Below are positions 7,238 to 16,087 of a DNA stretch of 64,000 nt, piece after piece. The position numbers were made by a program, and so were the translations under genes. Origin of the DNA: [Mycobacterium] vasticus (GTDB lineage: Bacteria > Actinomycetota > Actinomycetes > Mycobacteriales > Mycobacteriaceae); NCBI RefSeq assembly GCF_020181595.1, contig NZ_CP084028.1, positions 1,709,647 through 1,773,646 of the forward strand, in the 5' to 3' direction. Within the stretch, counting starts at the first letter, position 1. The number at the start of each line of letters is the position of its first letter. The notes beneath the pieces were generated by a model. That model did not search any database, was not told the DNA's origin, and worked only from the letters and a program-made list of their open reading frames with translations.

Positions 7238-8743
7238 ATGACGACGACGCTACGTGTCCGCCGGCCCACGGCGCGGGCCAAGACAGATCTCGTGCTGCCG
7301 GCGACCGCGGGCGGGCCGGCCCGACGGTGGCAGCAGCGGTATTCCGTGGGACTGTGTGTCACCGACTCGGTGATCATCTGCGCCGCGATCGCCCTTGCCC
7401 AGTACCTCCGATTCGGCGAATCGCCCGCTACCTCGGGGTATCCCGGACAGCTGATGACACTTTTCTCGATTTTGTTCGCCGGGTTGTGGATGGCGGCGAT
7501 CGCGGTGTCGCACAGCAGATCGCCGCGCATCATCGGGGCGGGTATCGACGAATACCGGCGTATCGCCAGCGCATCGTTCTGGACGTTCGGGATCATCGCG
7601 ATGACCACCCTGTTGGCCAAGATCGACCTGGCCCGTGGCTATCTGGCGGTGGCCCTGCCCGTCGGCACTTTCGGGTTACTGGTCGGGCGAAATCTCTGGC
7701 GGCGCTACATTGCCCGCAAGCGGGCCAGAGGCCGATTTCAGACGATGGTCGTGGCGATCGGCGACCGCCCCGGAGTGACGAGCCTGGCGCAAGAACTCAT
7801 GCGCAACCCCCGCGACGGCTACATCGTGGTCGGGGTCGGCATTCCCGGTTACGGGCAGTCTCGCGGCAAGACAATCCTGGTGGAGGATCGTGCGATCCCG
7901 ATCCTGGGGGATGAGAATCACGCGATGGCCGCACTCGCCGGCCGGGGCGTCGACATGGTGGTGATCACCGGGACCGAGCGCTTCGGAGCGAGTGGACTAC
8001 GAAAGCTGATGTGGCGGCTGGAGAATCTCGACGTCGACCTGGTGGTGGCACCGGGCGTGATGGATGTGGCCGAGTCACGTCTGGCGTTGCGCCCGGTCGC
8101 CGGATTCTCGTTGCTGCACGTGGAGAAGCCGCGCTACCACGGCGCCAAGTCGTTCCAGAAGCGCACCTTCGACTTCTGCTTCTCGCTGGCCGCACTGATC
8201 GGGGCGGCGCCGGTGCTGGCTGTCGTGGCGCTGGCCATCAAATGCACCAGCAGAGGCCCGGTCTTCTATCCGTCCGAGCGCATCGGCATCGACGGCACAC
8301 CGTTCACCATGCTCAAGTTCCGCACGATGGTGGACCGCGCCGACACCCAGGTCGGCAACCTCGCCGCGCTCGACGAGGGGGCGGGGGTCTTGTTCAAGAT
8401 CCGCGACGATCCTCGGGTGACTGCCGTCGGTAAAGTGCTGCGCCGCTTCAGCATCGATGAACTACCGCAGTTCATCAACGTGCTCAAGCAGGACATGAGC
8501 GTGGTGGGGCCGCGTCCGCCGCTGCGTCGCGAGGTGGAGAGCTACGACGGCGAGGTCACGCGCAGGCTGCTGGTCAAACCCGGGGTCACCGGACTCTGGC
8601 AGGTCTCCGGCCGTTCGGACCTGTCCTGGGAAGAGGCGGTCCGGCTCGATCTGTCGTACGTGGACAACTGGTCGATGACCGCGGATCTGCTGATCATCGC
8701 GCGGACGATCCGGGCGGTCCTGTCACGGGACGGGGCTTACTGA
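7238..8743 (+). CDS. Polyprenyl-phosphate sugar-1-phosphate transferase (WbaP/CpsE type)
   Basis: This 501-residue membrane enzyme probably starts the repeat unit by moving a sugar-1-phosphate onto undecaprenyl- or decaprenyl-phosphate. The N-terminal half has about four hydrophobic segments and a CoA-binding-like domain (around 168-245). The C-terminal catalytic domain begins KRTFDFCFSLAAL (308), with KFRTM (360-364), DELPQFINVL (407-416), GPRPP (424-428) and PGVTGLWQVSGR (448-459). This architecture defines the Wzx/Wzy pathway initiators. It lies 12 bases after the GT26 gene. Confidence 0.9.
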   Translation: MTTTLRVRRPTARAKTDLVLPATAGGPARRWQQRYSVGLCVTDSVIICAAIALAQYLRFGESPATSGYPGQLMTLFSILFAGLWMAAIAVSHSRSPRIIGAGIDEYRRIASASFWTFGIIAMTTLLAKIDLARGYLAVALPVGTFGLLVGRNLWRRYIARKRARGRFQTMVVAIGDRPGVTSLAQELMRNPRDGYIVVGVGIPGYGQSRGKTILVEDRAIPILGDENHAMAALAGRGVDMVVITGTERFGASGLRKLMWRLENLDVDLVVAPGVMDVAESRLALRPVAGFSLLHVEKPRYHGAKSFQKRTFDFCFSLAALIGAAPVLAVVALAIKCTSRGPVFYPSERIGIDGTPFTMLKFRTMVDRADTQVGNLAALDEGAGVLFKIRDDPRVTAVGKVLRRFSIDELPQFINVLKQDMSVVGPRPPLRREVESYDGEVTRRLLVKPGVTGLWQVSGRSDLSWEEAVRLDLSYVDNWSMTADLLIIARTIRAVLSRDGAY

Positions 8744-10207
8744 GTGACCGCGATGGAATCAACGGTCGCCGTCGATACGTCGGTGCCCCAGGCGCGTATT
8801 GCGCACGCCTTCTCCGTGCAGTTGATCTGCCGTGCGCTGGGGATGCTGGCCTCGGTGTTCTCGGTCGCGATGACCGCGCGCTACCTGGGGCCGGACGGCT
8901 ACGGCAAGTTGACGATCGCCGCCACCTTCATCGCGATGTGGACGAGTCTGGCCGATCTGGGCACCGGGACGGTCATCGTGCGCCGGGTCACGTCCGGCCG
9001 CGGCGAACTCGAGCGGCTGGTGCGGGTCAACAGCGGCCTGGCGCTGATGTATTGCGTACCCTTGGCGCTGCTGGCGGCCGGCGCCGGCCTGATCATCTAC
9101 CACGACCACGACGTGCGGGTGATGCTGGTGCTGCTGTCGGGCCAGCTGCTGATGCTGACCATGACGACCCGCTTCGAGCCGGTTTTCCTTACCACCGTGC
9201 GCTTCTCAGCCGTGGCGCTGTCCGATGTCGCCAGCCGGGTGGGGACGCTGGCGATGGTCGCCGCTCTGGTCGCGATGCGCGCGGATGTCATCTGGTTCGC
9301 GGTCGCGCAGCTCATCCCGCCCGTCCTGCAACTGCTGATCCAGGGCGGGGCCGCGGCACGGCACCTGTCGGTGCGGCCGGTGTTCTCCTGGAGCGAGAGC
9401 CTGGGCCTGCTCCGGGAGAGCTTTCCGCTCGCCGCCGTGATGGTTGTGGCCGTTCTCTATTGGCGGGTCGACGGCGTGATCCTCTCGCTGGTGAGCAGTC
9501 ACGCGGAGGTCGGGTTCTACGGGCTGAGCTACACGATCGCCTTCAACGTCGAGATGCTGTCGATCTTCTTCCTCAAGTCGACATTGTCGACGGCCACCGA
9601 ACTCTTCGCCCGCGACCGGGTGGCGTTCACCGACTTTCTGCGCCGCAGTGTCGAACTGATGTACTTCCTGGCCATACCGATCGCGGTCGTCGGAACGTTG
9701 CTGGCCGGGCCGCTGATCCGGCTCTTCGGTGACGAGGCGTTCGTCGGCCGCGGCACCCCCACGCTGGCACTGCTGTTCGTCGCCGTGGCGCTGCGGTTCG
9801 TCACCGGAACCCTGGGGCAGGGCCTGTTCGCCAGCCACCACCAGCGCTTCTTCCTCTGGGCGTCGCTGGTGACCCTTGCGGTCAACGCGGTGCTGAACCT
9901 CGTGCTGGCCTGGCGGTTCGGCGCCGTCGGCGCCGCCGCGGCGCTGGTTTGCACCGAGCTGTTCGGCCTGGCGATCACCACGTGGTGGATGCGCCGCAAG
10001 ATCGGCTACCGCAGTCCGATCGCCTTCGTACTGCGGACACTTGTGCCCACGTTCGCGAGTGTCGCTGTCCTGCCGCTGTTGTCGGGTCAGCACGTGATCA
10101 CGACGGTCGCGGCGGCCGCGGCCGTCTACGTCGCGACCAGCATGGCGGTCGGACCCGTCCGGTGGTCGACGGTGGCCGCGATGCGCGGAAAGGCGGGAGT
10201 GTCATGA
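8744..10207 (+). CDS. wzx: Polysaccharide flippase (Wzx-like, MOP superfamily)
   Basis: This is a very hydrophobic protein of about 487 residues with 12-14 predicted membrane segments. The N-terminal region AFSVQLICRALGMLASVFSVAMTARYLGPDGYGKLTIA is characteristic of polysaccharide transporters of the MOP superfamily. It would flip the lipid-linked repeat unit across the membrane. The start is either GTG 8744, directly after the preceding TGA, or ATG 8753. Its stop overlaps the next ATG. The symbol is assigned by function and context. Confidence 0.85.
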   Translation: MTAMESTVAVDTSVPQARIAHAFSVQLICRALGMLASVFSVAMTARYLGPDGYGKLTIAATFIAMWTSLADLGTGTVIVRRVTSGRGELERLVRVNSGLALMYCVPLALLAAGAGLIIYHDHDVRVMLVLLSGQLLMLTMTTRFEPVFLTTVRFSAVALSDVASRVGTLAMVAALVAMRADVIWFAVAQLIPPVLQLLIQGGAAARHLSVRPVFSWSESLGLLRESFPLAAVMVVAVLYWRVDGVILSLVSSHAEVGFYGLSYTIAFNVEMLSIFFLKSTLSTATELFARDRVAFTDFLRRSVELMYFLAIPIAVVGTLLAGPLIRLFGDEAFVGRGTPTLALLFVAVALRFVTGTLGQGLFASHHQRFFLWASLVTLAVNAVLNLVLAWRFGAVGAAAALVCTELFGLAITTWWMRRKIGYRSPIAFVLRTLVPTFASVAVLPLLSGQHVITTVAAAAAVYVATSMAVGPVRWSTVAAMRGKAGVS

Positions 10208-12222
10208 GCCGTAACAAACCGGACCGGGCCTACCTGAAGCCCCCGGCCGGCGCCGCGGATCCACTGCCGGCGCAACGGTCGTTGTCGGTACTGATCGTGA
10301 CGTACAAGTGTCACGACTTGTTGGAGAAGTGCTTGGCCGACGTCGCCGAGTACCTCCCCGAGTTGCCGGTCCATGTCTACGAAAACAGCGGGGCCGACTA
10401 TCCCGGGCGAGAAGAGCTGGCCGCGCGCCACCCCGAGGTGCACTGGGTGCTGGGCGAGGTCAACCTGGGCTTCGGCGCGGCGTTCAACGCGCTGGTGGAG
10501 CATGTCCCGACCGATACCGACCTGCTGGTGCTGAATCCCGATGCCCGCCTGCTGTGTCCGCTGACCCGTACCCGGGAGTTGGTGCGCCGGCCGGACGTGG
10601 CTGCCGTCGCCCCGCTGGGGCGCGATGACGGATCGCCGGGGCCGGAGCTCTTCGACCACGCGACGCGCCGCCGCACGCTCACCCGTGCGCTGGTGGCCAT
10701 CGCGGGCTATTCGGACACGTTTCGCGGGACTCCGTTGTCACACCTGTACAAGAAGCAGCCCTGCGAGTCGCAGCACATCGACGGTTACGTCGCCGGTACC
10801 TGCCTGGCCATCAACCGGGCGGCGTGGAACGCCATCGGTGGTTTCGACGAGGAGTTCTTCCTCTACGGCGAGGAGGCCGATTGGCAGGCCCGGGCGAGTG
10901 CGGCCGGCTGGCGCATTCTGCTGGCCGATGAGCTCGGTGTCGAACACGGCAAAGCCGTCGCCGGCGGGCGCGCCAAAGACGGCATCGAGCTGCACGGCGC
11001 CGAAGTCGAATCACCCGAGCGGCGCCGAAACCGTGACCTGCTGCGCGCCAACGCCGCGCTGGGACTGGAACACCGCCAAAGTGTCCACCACGCCGATATC
11101 TACCTTGCCGGAACGACACTGCTGGACCGGGTTCAGCGGTCCAGGCGCAAGGCACGGCGAGTAGAACGAGCCGGCCGGAGCACGGACAAGCCGGCCATCG
11201 TGATCACCACCAATCGGTTGGTGTACGGCGGAGCGGAGCGCCAGAAGGCTCTGCTGGCAGCGGAATTGGAGCGTCGCGGCTATCCGGTCACGATCGTGTG
11301 CATGCAGCGGTTCGGGCCGTTGATCAAGGAGATCCCGCACCGGGTCCGGGTGATACGTCAACCGTGGTGGGCGCCGGTCCTCGACATCCCGGACGGCCCC
11401 GCGGTGCTGATCAGCGGCGACACCAACACCGAGACCGGCTTCGCCACCTTGTGGCGGGCCGCCGGCCGGGACCGCCGGTGGCTGGTCGCCCCGCACATCC
11501 CGCCGGAACCCGACCGGCCGATCTACTCGCGCCCGCTGGCCGCCGCCATGCGCCGCGCCGACGGGCTGATCGCCTTGGCCGACCGGCATCACGAGATGCT
11601 GGCCGCCCATCACCGGCTGCCGCAGCGGTGCTTCGTCGCGCCGAACGGAGTCGCGGAGACGGGCCGGCCGATCGGCAGACCGCACGTCGACGGTGCGCCG
11701 CCGCACCTGGTGATGCTGTCGCGGATCGTGGAGCACAAGAACCCGCAGGTGCTCATCGAGGCCCTCAGCGGTCTGACGGATCTGCCCTGGACACTGTCGA
11801 TCTTCGGTGACGGGCCCGACCGGGAGAGGCTGCAAGCCGCGACGCCTGCGGCGTTGGCGGATCGGATCTCTTGGCGCGGTTGGGTGTCCGGGCCCGATGC
11901 CGCCCTGGCCGAGGCGGACCTGCTCTGCGTGCCGAGCCGTTCCGAGGCGTTCCCGCTGGTGATTCTCGAGGCCATGGCGCGAGGGGTGCCGGTGGCCGCG
12001 TCGGCGATCTGTGCGGTGCCGGAGATGCTGGGTTTCGGTGACGCGGGCATCGTCGTCGATCCGGTCTCCGTGGCGAGCTGGCGGGAGCAGTTGGCCTCGA
12101 TCCTGGCCGACCCGAGCATGCTGCCCGAGGTCGGGCTGCGGGGGCTGGAGCGCTGGCGCAGGAACTACACGGTGACGGCAATGGCCGACGCCTACCTGGA
12201 TGCGATCGGAGCGGTGCTATGA
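10204..12222 (+). CDS. Bifunctional GT2-GT4 glycosyltransferase fusion
   Basis: This 672-residue protein contains two complete glycosyltransferases. Residues about 25-300 form a GT2 domain (GT-A fold): SVLIVTYKC, GEVNLGFGAAFN, LVLNPDARL (DxD-like) and GGFDEEFFLYGEEADW. Residues about 335-670 form a GT4 domain (GT-B fold): NRLVYGGAERQ, VAPNGVAE, LVMLSRIVEHKNP, IFGDGPDRERL and the donor-site SRSEAFPLVILEAMARGVPV. A basic linker (RSRRKARRVERAGR) joins them. The fusion probably adds two successive sugars to the lipid-linked intermediate. The ATG overlaps the flippase stop. Confidence 0.85.
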   Translation: MSRNKPDRAYLKPPAGAADPLPAQRSLSVLIVTYKCHDLLEKCLADVAEYLPELPVHVYENSGADYPGREELAARHPEVHWVLGEVNLGFGAAFNALVEHVPTDTDLLVLNPDARLLCPLTRTRELVRRPDVAAVAPLGRDDGSPGPELFDHATRRRTLTRALVAIAGYSDTFRGTPLSHLYKKQPCESQHIDGYVAGTCLAINRAAWNAIGGFDEEFFLYGEEADWQARASAAGWRILLADELGVEHGKAVAGGRAKDGIELHGAEVESPERRRNRDLLRANAALGLEHRQSVHHADIYLAGTTLLDRVQRSRRKARRVERAGRSTDKPAIVITTNRLVYGGAERQKALLAAELERRGYPVTIVCMQRFGPLIKEIPHRVRVIRQPWWAPVLDIPDGPAVLISGDTNTETGFATLWRAAGRDRRWLVAPHIPPEPDRPIYSRPLAAAMRRADGLIALADRHHEMLAAHHRLPQRCFVAPNGVAETGRPIGRPHVDGAPPHLVMLSRIVEHKNPQVLIEALSGLTDLPWTLSIFGDGPDRERLQAATPAALADRISWRGWVSGPDAALAEADLLCVPSRSEAFPLVILEAMARGVPVAASAICAVPEMLGFGDAGIVVDPVSVASWREQLASILADPSMLPEVGLRGLERWRRNYTVTAMADAYLDAIGAVL

Positions 12223-13637
12223 GGTCTTCCTACGAGACGGTGATCCTGGGAGCGGGCCCCGCCGGCACCGGCTCGCTGGTCTGGGCAGCGCAGCACGGCC
12301 TGCTGGGTTCCTGGCTTGACGACGGGGTGGCCGTCGTCGAGCGGCGCCGGCCGGGCGGCTCGCTGGGCGACTACCCGCTCACCGCCGACTCGATGGGGCA
12401 ATCCTTCCTCGAAGCCCTCGACGGTCCTTGCTGCGAGCCGCTGCTCGACGAGGTCCGGGCCGATCCGGTGACCACCGAGATGGAGCGCTTCCGGGACCGG
12501 TTGCCGTCGCTGGAACTGGTGGACCGGTTCCAGCGTCGCCTCGGTGCCGCACTCACCGCTGAGTTCACCCGCCGCCCGGACAGCCGGCTGTTCACCGGCA
12601 CCACCGCACTGGCGATACAGCTGGAGCCCGGCGGCTCCATCGGTGTGGTGGTGGCCGACCAGCACGGACGGCGTGACACCATTCGCGCCGGCAGCGCGGT
12701 GTTGGCACTCGGCGGCAGGCAGAACACCGAGTGGGAGACCGTTGAACTGGTAGCCGGCGTACGGCTTTCGCAGTGGCGCCGCAAGATTCTCACCAGTCAT
12801 CAGCTGCTGTCGCGCGGCGGGGTGGAGCAGGCCGAACGCCTCCTCGGCGACCCGGCGCGTGCGCCGCGGGTGGTGATCGTGGGCGGGGCGCACAGTGCCT
12901 TCTCGTCGGTATGGATGCTGCTGGAACGGGTTTGCCCATCCGGGTTCGAGTCGGCCGGCGTGCGGGTGCTGCACCGCAGCACACCTCGCGTGGCGTACGG
13001 CTCGCGAGGGCAGGCGCACGCCGACTCCTACCCGTTCACCGAATCCGATGTGTGCCAGGCAACCGGCCGGGTCCATCGGCTCGGCGGGCTGCGCGGCGAC
13101 GGCCGCGAGGTCTGGCGGCGGATGCACGGCAAACCGGGGACAATCGCCGACCGGCGTGCGGTCGCCGAACCGCTCGAGAATCTCTCGGTTGACGAACTGA
13201 CCCGGACCCTCGACATGGCGGATCTGATCGTTCCGGCGTTGGGGTACCGGATGGCGACGCTTCCGGTGTTCGACCAGGACTTCTCTCCGGTCGCCCTGGC
13301 CGGCACCGGCCCGTCCGTGGGGCCCGATGCCCAATTGCTCGGCGCGGACGGCACACCGATACCCGGCCTGTTCGGGGTGGGGCTGGGCAGCGGCTTCGTG
13401 CCGCCGGGCGCCATGGCGGGCGAGGAGTCGTTCACCGGCCAGCAGAACAGTCTGTGGCTCTACCAGCACGGGCTGGGCGAGTTGATCTACCACGCGACGC
13501 GGGAGCGTGCGGCCACCCAGCGCCGCGACTTCGCCGCTCGAAAGGCGGCAAGAGAACGTGAATTCCACAGTGTGGCAGCGTCAGTGGGCGCTGCCGAAGC
13601 TCAGAATCGAGGATCAGATGAATTGTCGCTTATGTAA
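12219..13637 (+). CDS. FAD/NAD(P)-binding oxidoreductase of unknown substrate
   Basis: This 472-residue protein has an N-terminal FAD-binding motif (VILGAGPAGTG, residues 9-19) and a second Rossmann motif (VVIVGGAHSAFSSVW, about residue 212). The C-terminal motif GVGLGSGFVPPGAM and lone tryptophans resemble ornithine-hydroxylase or flavin-monooxygenase-like folds. It sits between glycosyltransferase and sugar methyltransferase genes, overlapping the first by four bases and the second by 20. A role oxidising or N-hydroxylating a sugar is possible, but no specific function can be assigned. Confidence 0.65.
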   Translation: MRSSYETVILGAGPAGTGSLVWAAQHGLLGSWLDDGVAVVERRRPGGSLGDYPLTADSMGQSFLEALDGPCCEPLLDEVRADPVTTEMERFRDRLPSLELVDRFQRRLGAALTAEFTRRPDSRLFTGTTALAIQLEPGGSIGVVVADQHGRRDTIRAGSAVLALGGRQNTEWETVELVAGVRLSQWRRKILTSHQLLSRGGVEQAERLLGDPARAPRVVIVGGAHSAFSSVWMLLERVCPSGFESAGVRVLHRSTPRVAYGSRGQAHADSYPFTESDVCQATGRVHRLGGLRGDGREVWRRMHGKPGTIADRRAVAEPLENLSVDELTRTLDMADLIVPALGYRMATLPVFDQDFSPVALAGTGPSVGPDAQLLGADGTPIPGLFGVGLGSGFVPPGAMAGEESFTGQQNSLWLYQHGLGELIYHATRERAATQRRDFAARKAAREREFHSVAASVGAAEAQNRGSDELSLM

Positions 13638-14898
13638 CTCCGGCCGGCTGCGCAGCGTGCTGGACCTGGGTGCGACACCGCCGTGCGAGAAGTTCCTCAC
13701 CGCAGCCGAACTCGAGCTGGCGGAACCGACCTACCCGCTGCACCTGCGGTTGTGCGAAGACTGCCTGCTGCTGCAGATCCCGGCGTTGATCACGCCCGAG
13801 GAGACGTTCGTCGAATACGCCTACTTCGCGTCCTACTCCGACAGTTGGGTGCAGCACGCCAAGAACTTCGTCGACGCTGCGGTGGCTCGCCTGGGACTCG
13901 GAGCCGACTCGTTCATGGTCGAAGTCGCCAGCAACGACGGCTATCTGCTGCAGCACGTCGTCGACGCCGGCATCCGCTGCCTGGGGATCGAGCCGTCGCT
14001 CAATGTCGGTGCCGCTGCCCGGCAGCGCAACGTGCCGACCGTGACGGCGTTCCTGGACGAGCAGTTGGCCGCCGCGGTGCGCGCCGAGCACGGGCTGGCG
14101 GATCTGGTTGTGGCGAACAATGTTTACGCGCACATTCCCGATCTGCTCGGCTTCACCCGGGCGCTGCGCGGACTGCTGGCCGACGACGGGTGGCTCAGCA
14201 TCGAGGTACACCACGCGATGAACCTGGTCAGTCTCGGCCAGTTCGACACGGTGTACCACGAGCACTTCCAGTACTACACACTGCTGTCGGCGGCCCGTGC
14301 CCTGGCAACCGCCGGCCTGACGGTGGTCGATGCCGAGCTGCTGCCCACCCACGGCGGGTCCATCCGCGTGTGGGCACGCCCGGAGGCCGTGGCAGGTGCC
14401 CCCAGCGATCGGGTGACGCAGGTGTTGCGGCTCGAGGAGGCGGTCGGGCTGCACAGCGTCGACGGTTACTGCCAGTTACAGCGGCAGACCGAGGCGGTGC
14501 GCCAGGAACTGCTGCAGTTCCTCCTGCAGTGCCGGGCCGACGGCAAGAAGGTCGTCGGCTACGGCGCTCCCGGCAAGGGCAACACGCTGCTCAACTATTG
14601 CGGGATCCGCACCGATCTGCTGGCCTACACCGTTGATCGAAACCCCTACAAGCACGGGCGGTTCACGCCGGGCACCCGCATCCCCATCCACCACCCGGCG
14701 GTGATCGCCGAAGACCGGCCCGACGTGGTGCTCGTGCTGCCGTGGAACCTGGAAGCCGAACTCACCGAGCAGCTGAGCTATGTCGGCGAATGGGGCGGGC
14801 GGCTGGTCTATCCGTTGCCGACCCTGCACTACGCAAGCCGGTTGGGAGACAACGGTGTCGACCCGGTTCCCGGTATCGCCGAAGCGGTCCCGTCATGA
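13618..14898 (+). CDS. Sugar C-methyltransferase (TylCIII/NovU type)
   Basis: This 426-residue protein matches deoxysugar C-methyltransferases. It has an N-terminal zinc-binding motif (MNCRLCNSG with CEDCLL), a full SAM-binding core (MVEVASNDGYLLQHV, LGIEPSLNVG, DLVVANNVYAHIPDL) and a C-terminal domain with GYGAPGKGNTLLNYCGI. Such enzymes methylate C3 of 4-keto-deoxysugars. Chosen start is the ATG at 13618 with GAGGA just upstream. It overlaps the FAD gene by 20 bases and the following paralogue by four. Together with the RmlC-like protein it suggests a branched-chain deoxysugar. Confidence 0.85.
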   Translation: MNCRLCNSGRLRSVLDLGATPPCEKFLTAAELELAEPTYPLHLRLCEDCLLLQIPALITPEETFVEYAYFASYSDSWVQHAKNFVDAAVARLGLGADSFMVEVASNDGYLLQHVVDAGIRCLGIEPSLNVGAAARQRNVPTVTAFLDEQLAAAVRAEHGLADLVVANNVYAHIPDLLGFTRALRGLLADDGWLSIEVHHAMNLVSLGQFDTVYHEHFQYYTLLSAARALATAGLTVVDAELLPTHGGSIRVWARPEAVAGAPSDRVTQVLRLEEAVGLHSVDGYCQLQRQTEAVRQELLQFLLQCRADGKKVVGYGAPGKGNTLLNYCGIRTDLLAYTVDRNPYKHGRFTPGTRIPIHHPAVIAEDRPDVVLVLPWNLEAELTEQLSYVGEWGGRLVYPLPTLHYASRLGDNGVDPVPGIAEAVPS

Positions 14899-16022
14899 GT
14901 CGGTGCCGAGGATGCGGCAGCGCCGAACTGTGCCGGGTTCTCGACCTGGGCGCAGTTCCCGCAGCCGATGACTTCCCCTCGGCATCCGAGCCGGTGACTG
15001 CGGCGGAGTCATCGCATCCGCTGGCCATGAATCTGTGCGGTGGTTGCGGTTTGGCGCAGCTCGCCGATGACGACACGAACACGGCCGAGCCGCGCGGTAT
15101 CGAACCGCAGGCGCTGCGCGATCAGGCCCTCGATGCCGTCGCCCGCGTCGCGGACTCGGGCTGGCTTCGCGGTACCACGGTGCGCGAGTTCGGCAGTCCG
15201 CACGGCGGAACCTGGCTGCCGCTGCTGGCGACGCGCGGCTACACCCCGGCCCGCAAGGCCGACGTGGTACTCGACTCATTCGGCATCATGCACGAACCCG
15301 ACCAAAGACTGGCGTTCGAGCAGCGAGCGGCGGCCACCGCCGGAGATGGTGTGTTGCTGCTGCAGTTTCACTCACTGCTGTCCATCGTCGAACACCGCCA
15401 ATGGAGTGGGTTACGGCACGGCCACTTCGCCTACTACTCACTGACGGCGATCGCCAGGCTGCTGGCCGCAGCCGGAATGAGCGTCGTGACGGCCTGGCAG
15501 TTCGATCTGTACGGTGGCACCGTCCTGCTGGCGGCCGTACACGGCCGGGTCGCACCTGATGCGGCGGTCGAGGCGATTCTGCGGCGGGAGCGTGAAGTCG
15601 GCGTCACCGACCCGGCGGCCGTGGGGCGGCTGCAATCGGCGGCGAGTAACCATGCCGCCGCGTTGCGCGATTGGCTGAACGCCCAGGCCGAGAACGGGCA
15701 GTCGATATACGGCTACGGAGCGACGTCCCGGGTGGCCGCACTGTTCAGCATGGCCGGGGTGCGAACGCCGCTGATCCGGGCGATCGCCGACGCATCACCG
15801 GCCAAACAGGGCCGCCGGATACCCGGTACCGATGTGGCGATCATCGCCCCCGAGCAGCTGGTGCTCGCCGAGCCCGATGCGGTTCTGCTGATGCTGCCCG
15901 ACCTGTATGACGAGGTCCGGCGTACCTACCCGGGTCTTGAAGGGCGCTGGCGGATCGATGCCATGGCGGGCGAGGGCTATCCGTCGGTGCCGGCGCGGCC
16001 GCTCGTTCCAGCGCGCTCCTAG
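14895..16022 (+). CDS. Degenerate C-methyltransferase paralogue, SAM site lost
   Basis: This 375-residue protein is a tandem paralogue of the preceding gene. It keeps the zinc motif (SRCRGCGSAELCRVLDLGAVP, then CGGCGLAQL) and the C-terminal GYGATSRVAALFSMAGV region. The SAM-binding core is altered: motif I reads REFGSPHGGTWL instead of EVASNDGYLL. The stretch that holds motif II in the paralogue is absent, so sequence jumps from YTPARK to ADVVLDSFGIMHEP. It is about 50 residues shorter. It probably no longer binds SAM normally and may be a partner subunit or have another activity. Confidence 0.7.
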   Translation: MSRCRGCGSAELCRVLDLGAVPAADDFPSASEPVTAAESSHPLAMNLCGGCGLAQLADDDTNTAEPRGIEPQALRDQALDAVARVADSGWLRGTTVREFGSPHGGTWLPLLATRGYTPARKADVVLDSFGIMHEPDQRLAFEQRAAATAGDGVLLLQFHSLLSIVEHRQWSGLRHGHFAYYSLTAIARLLAAAGMSVVTAWQFDLYGGTVLLAAVHGRVAPDAAVEAILRREREVGVTDPAAVGRLQSAASNHAAALRDWLNAQAENGQSIYGYGATSRVAALFSMAGVRTPLIRAIADASPAKQGRRIPGTDVAIIAPEQLVLAEPDAVLLMLPDLYDEVRRTYPGLEGRWRIDAMAGEGYPSVPARPLVPARS

Positions 16023-16037
16023 CGTTTGACCTGCTCG

Positions 16038-16052
16038 CATACCAGTCGTATG
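16038..16052. promoter_or_regulatory. Palindromic operator candidate, copy 2 (CATAC-CAGTC-GTATG)
   Basis: A perfect inverted repeat, with arms extending to six bases as GCATAC/GTATGC, lies 35 bases before the P450 ATG. A conserved CATCC box (16069-16087) follows 17 bases later, as at the main operon promoter. It lies just downstream of the long operon's last stop. Confidence 0.55.
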
Positions 16053-16068
16053 CTCAGAGCGGAGAAAA

Positions 16069-16087
16069 CATCCAAAAGGTTGGTAAA
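16069..16087 (+). promoter_or_regulatory. Conserved CATCC promoter box upstream of the P450
   Basis: CATCCAAAAGGTTGGTAAA is identical at 16 of 19 positions to the box at 3246-3264 and lies one base further from its palindrome. It ends directly at the first possible P450 ATG (16088). If this is the core promoter, the true start may be the in-frame ATG at 16112. Confidence 0.45.

Noticed and set aside
9206..10093. 295-codon leftward frame opposite the flippase gene
   Set aside because: It is a mirror frame of a well-supported membrane protein, rich in Arg, Gln and Glu with no recognisable domain.
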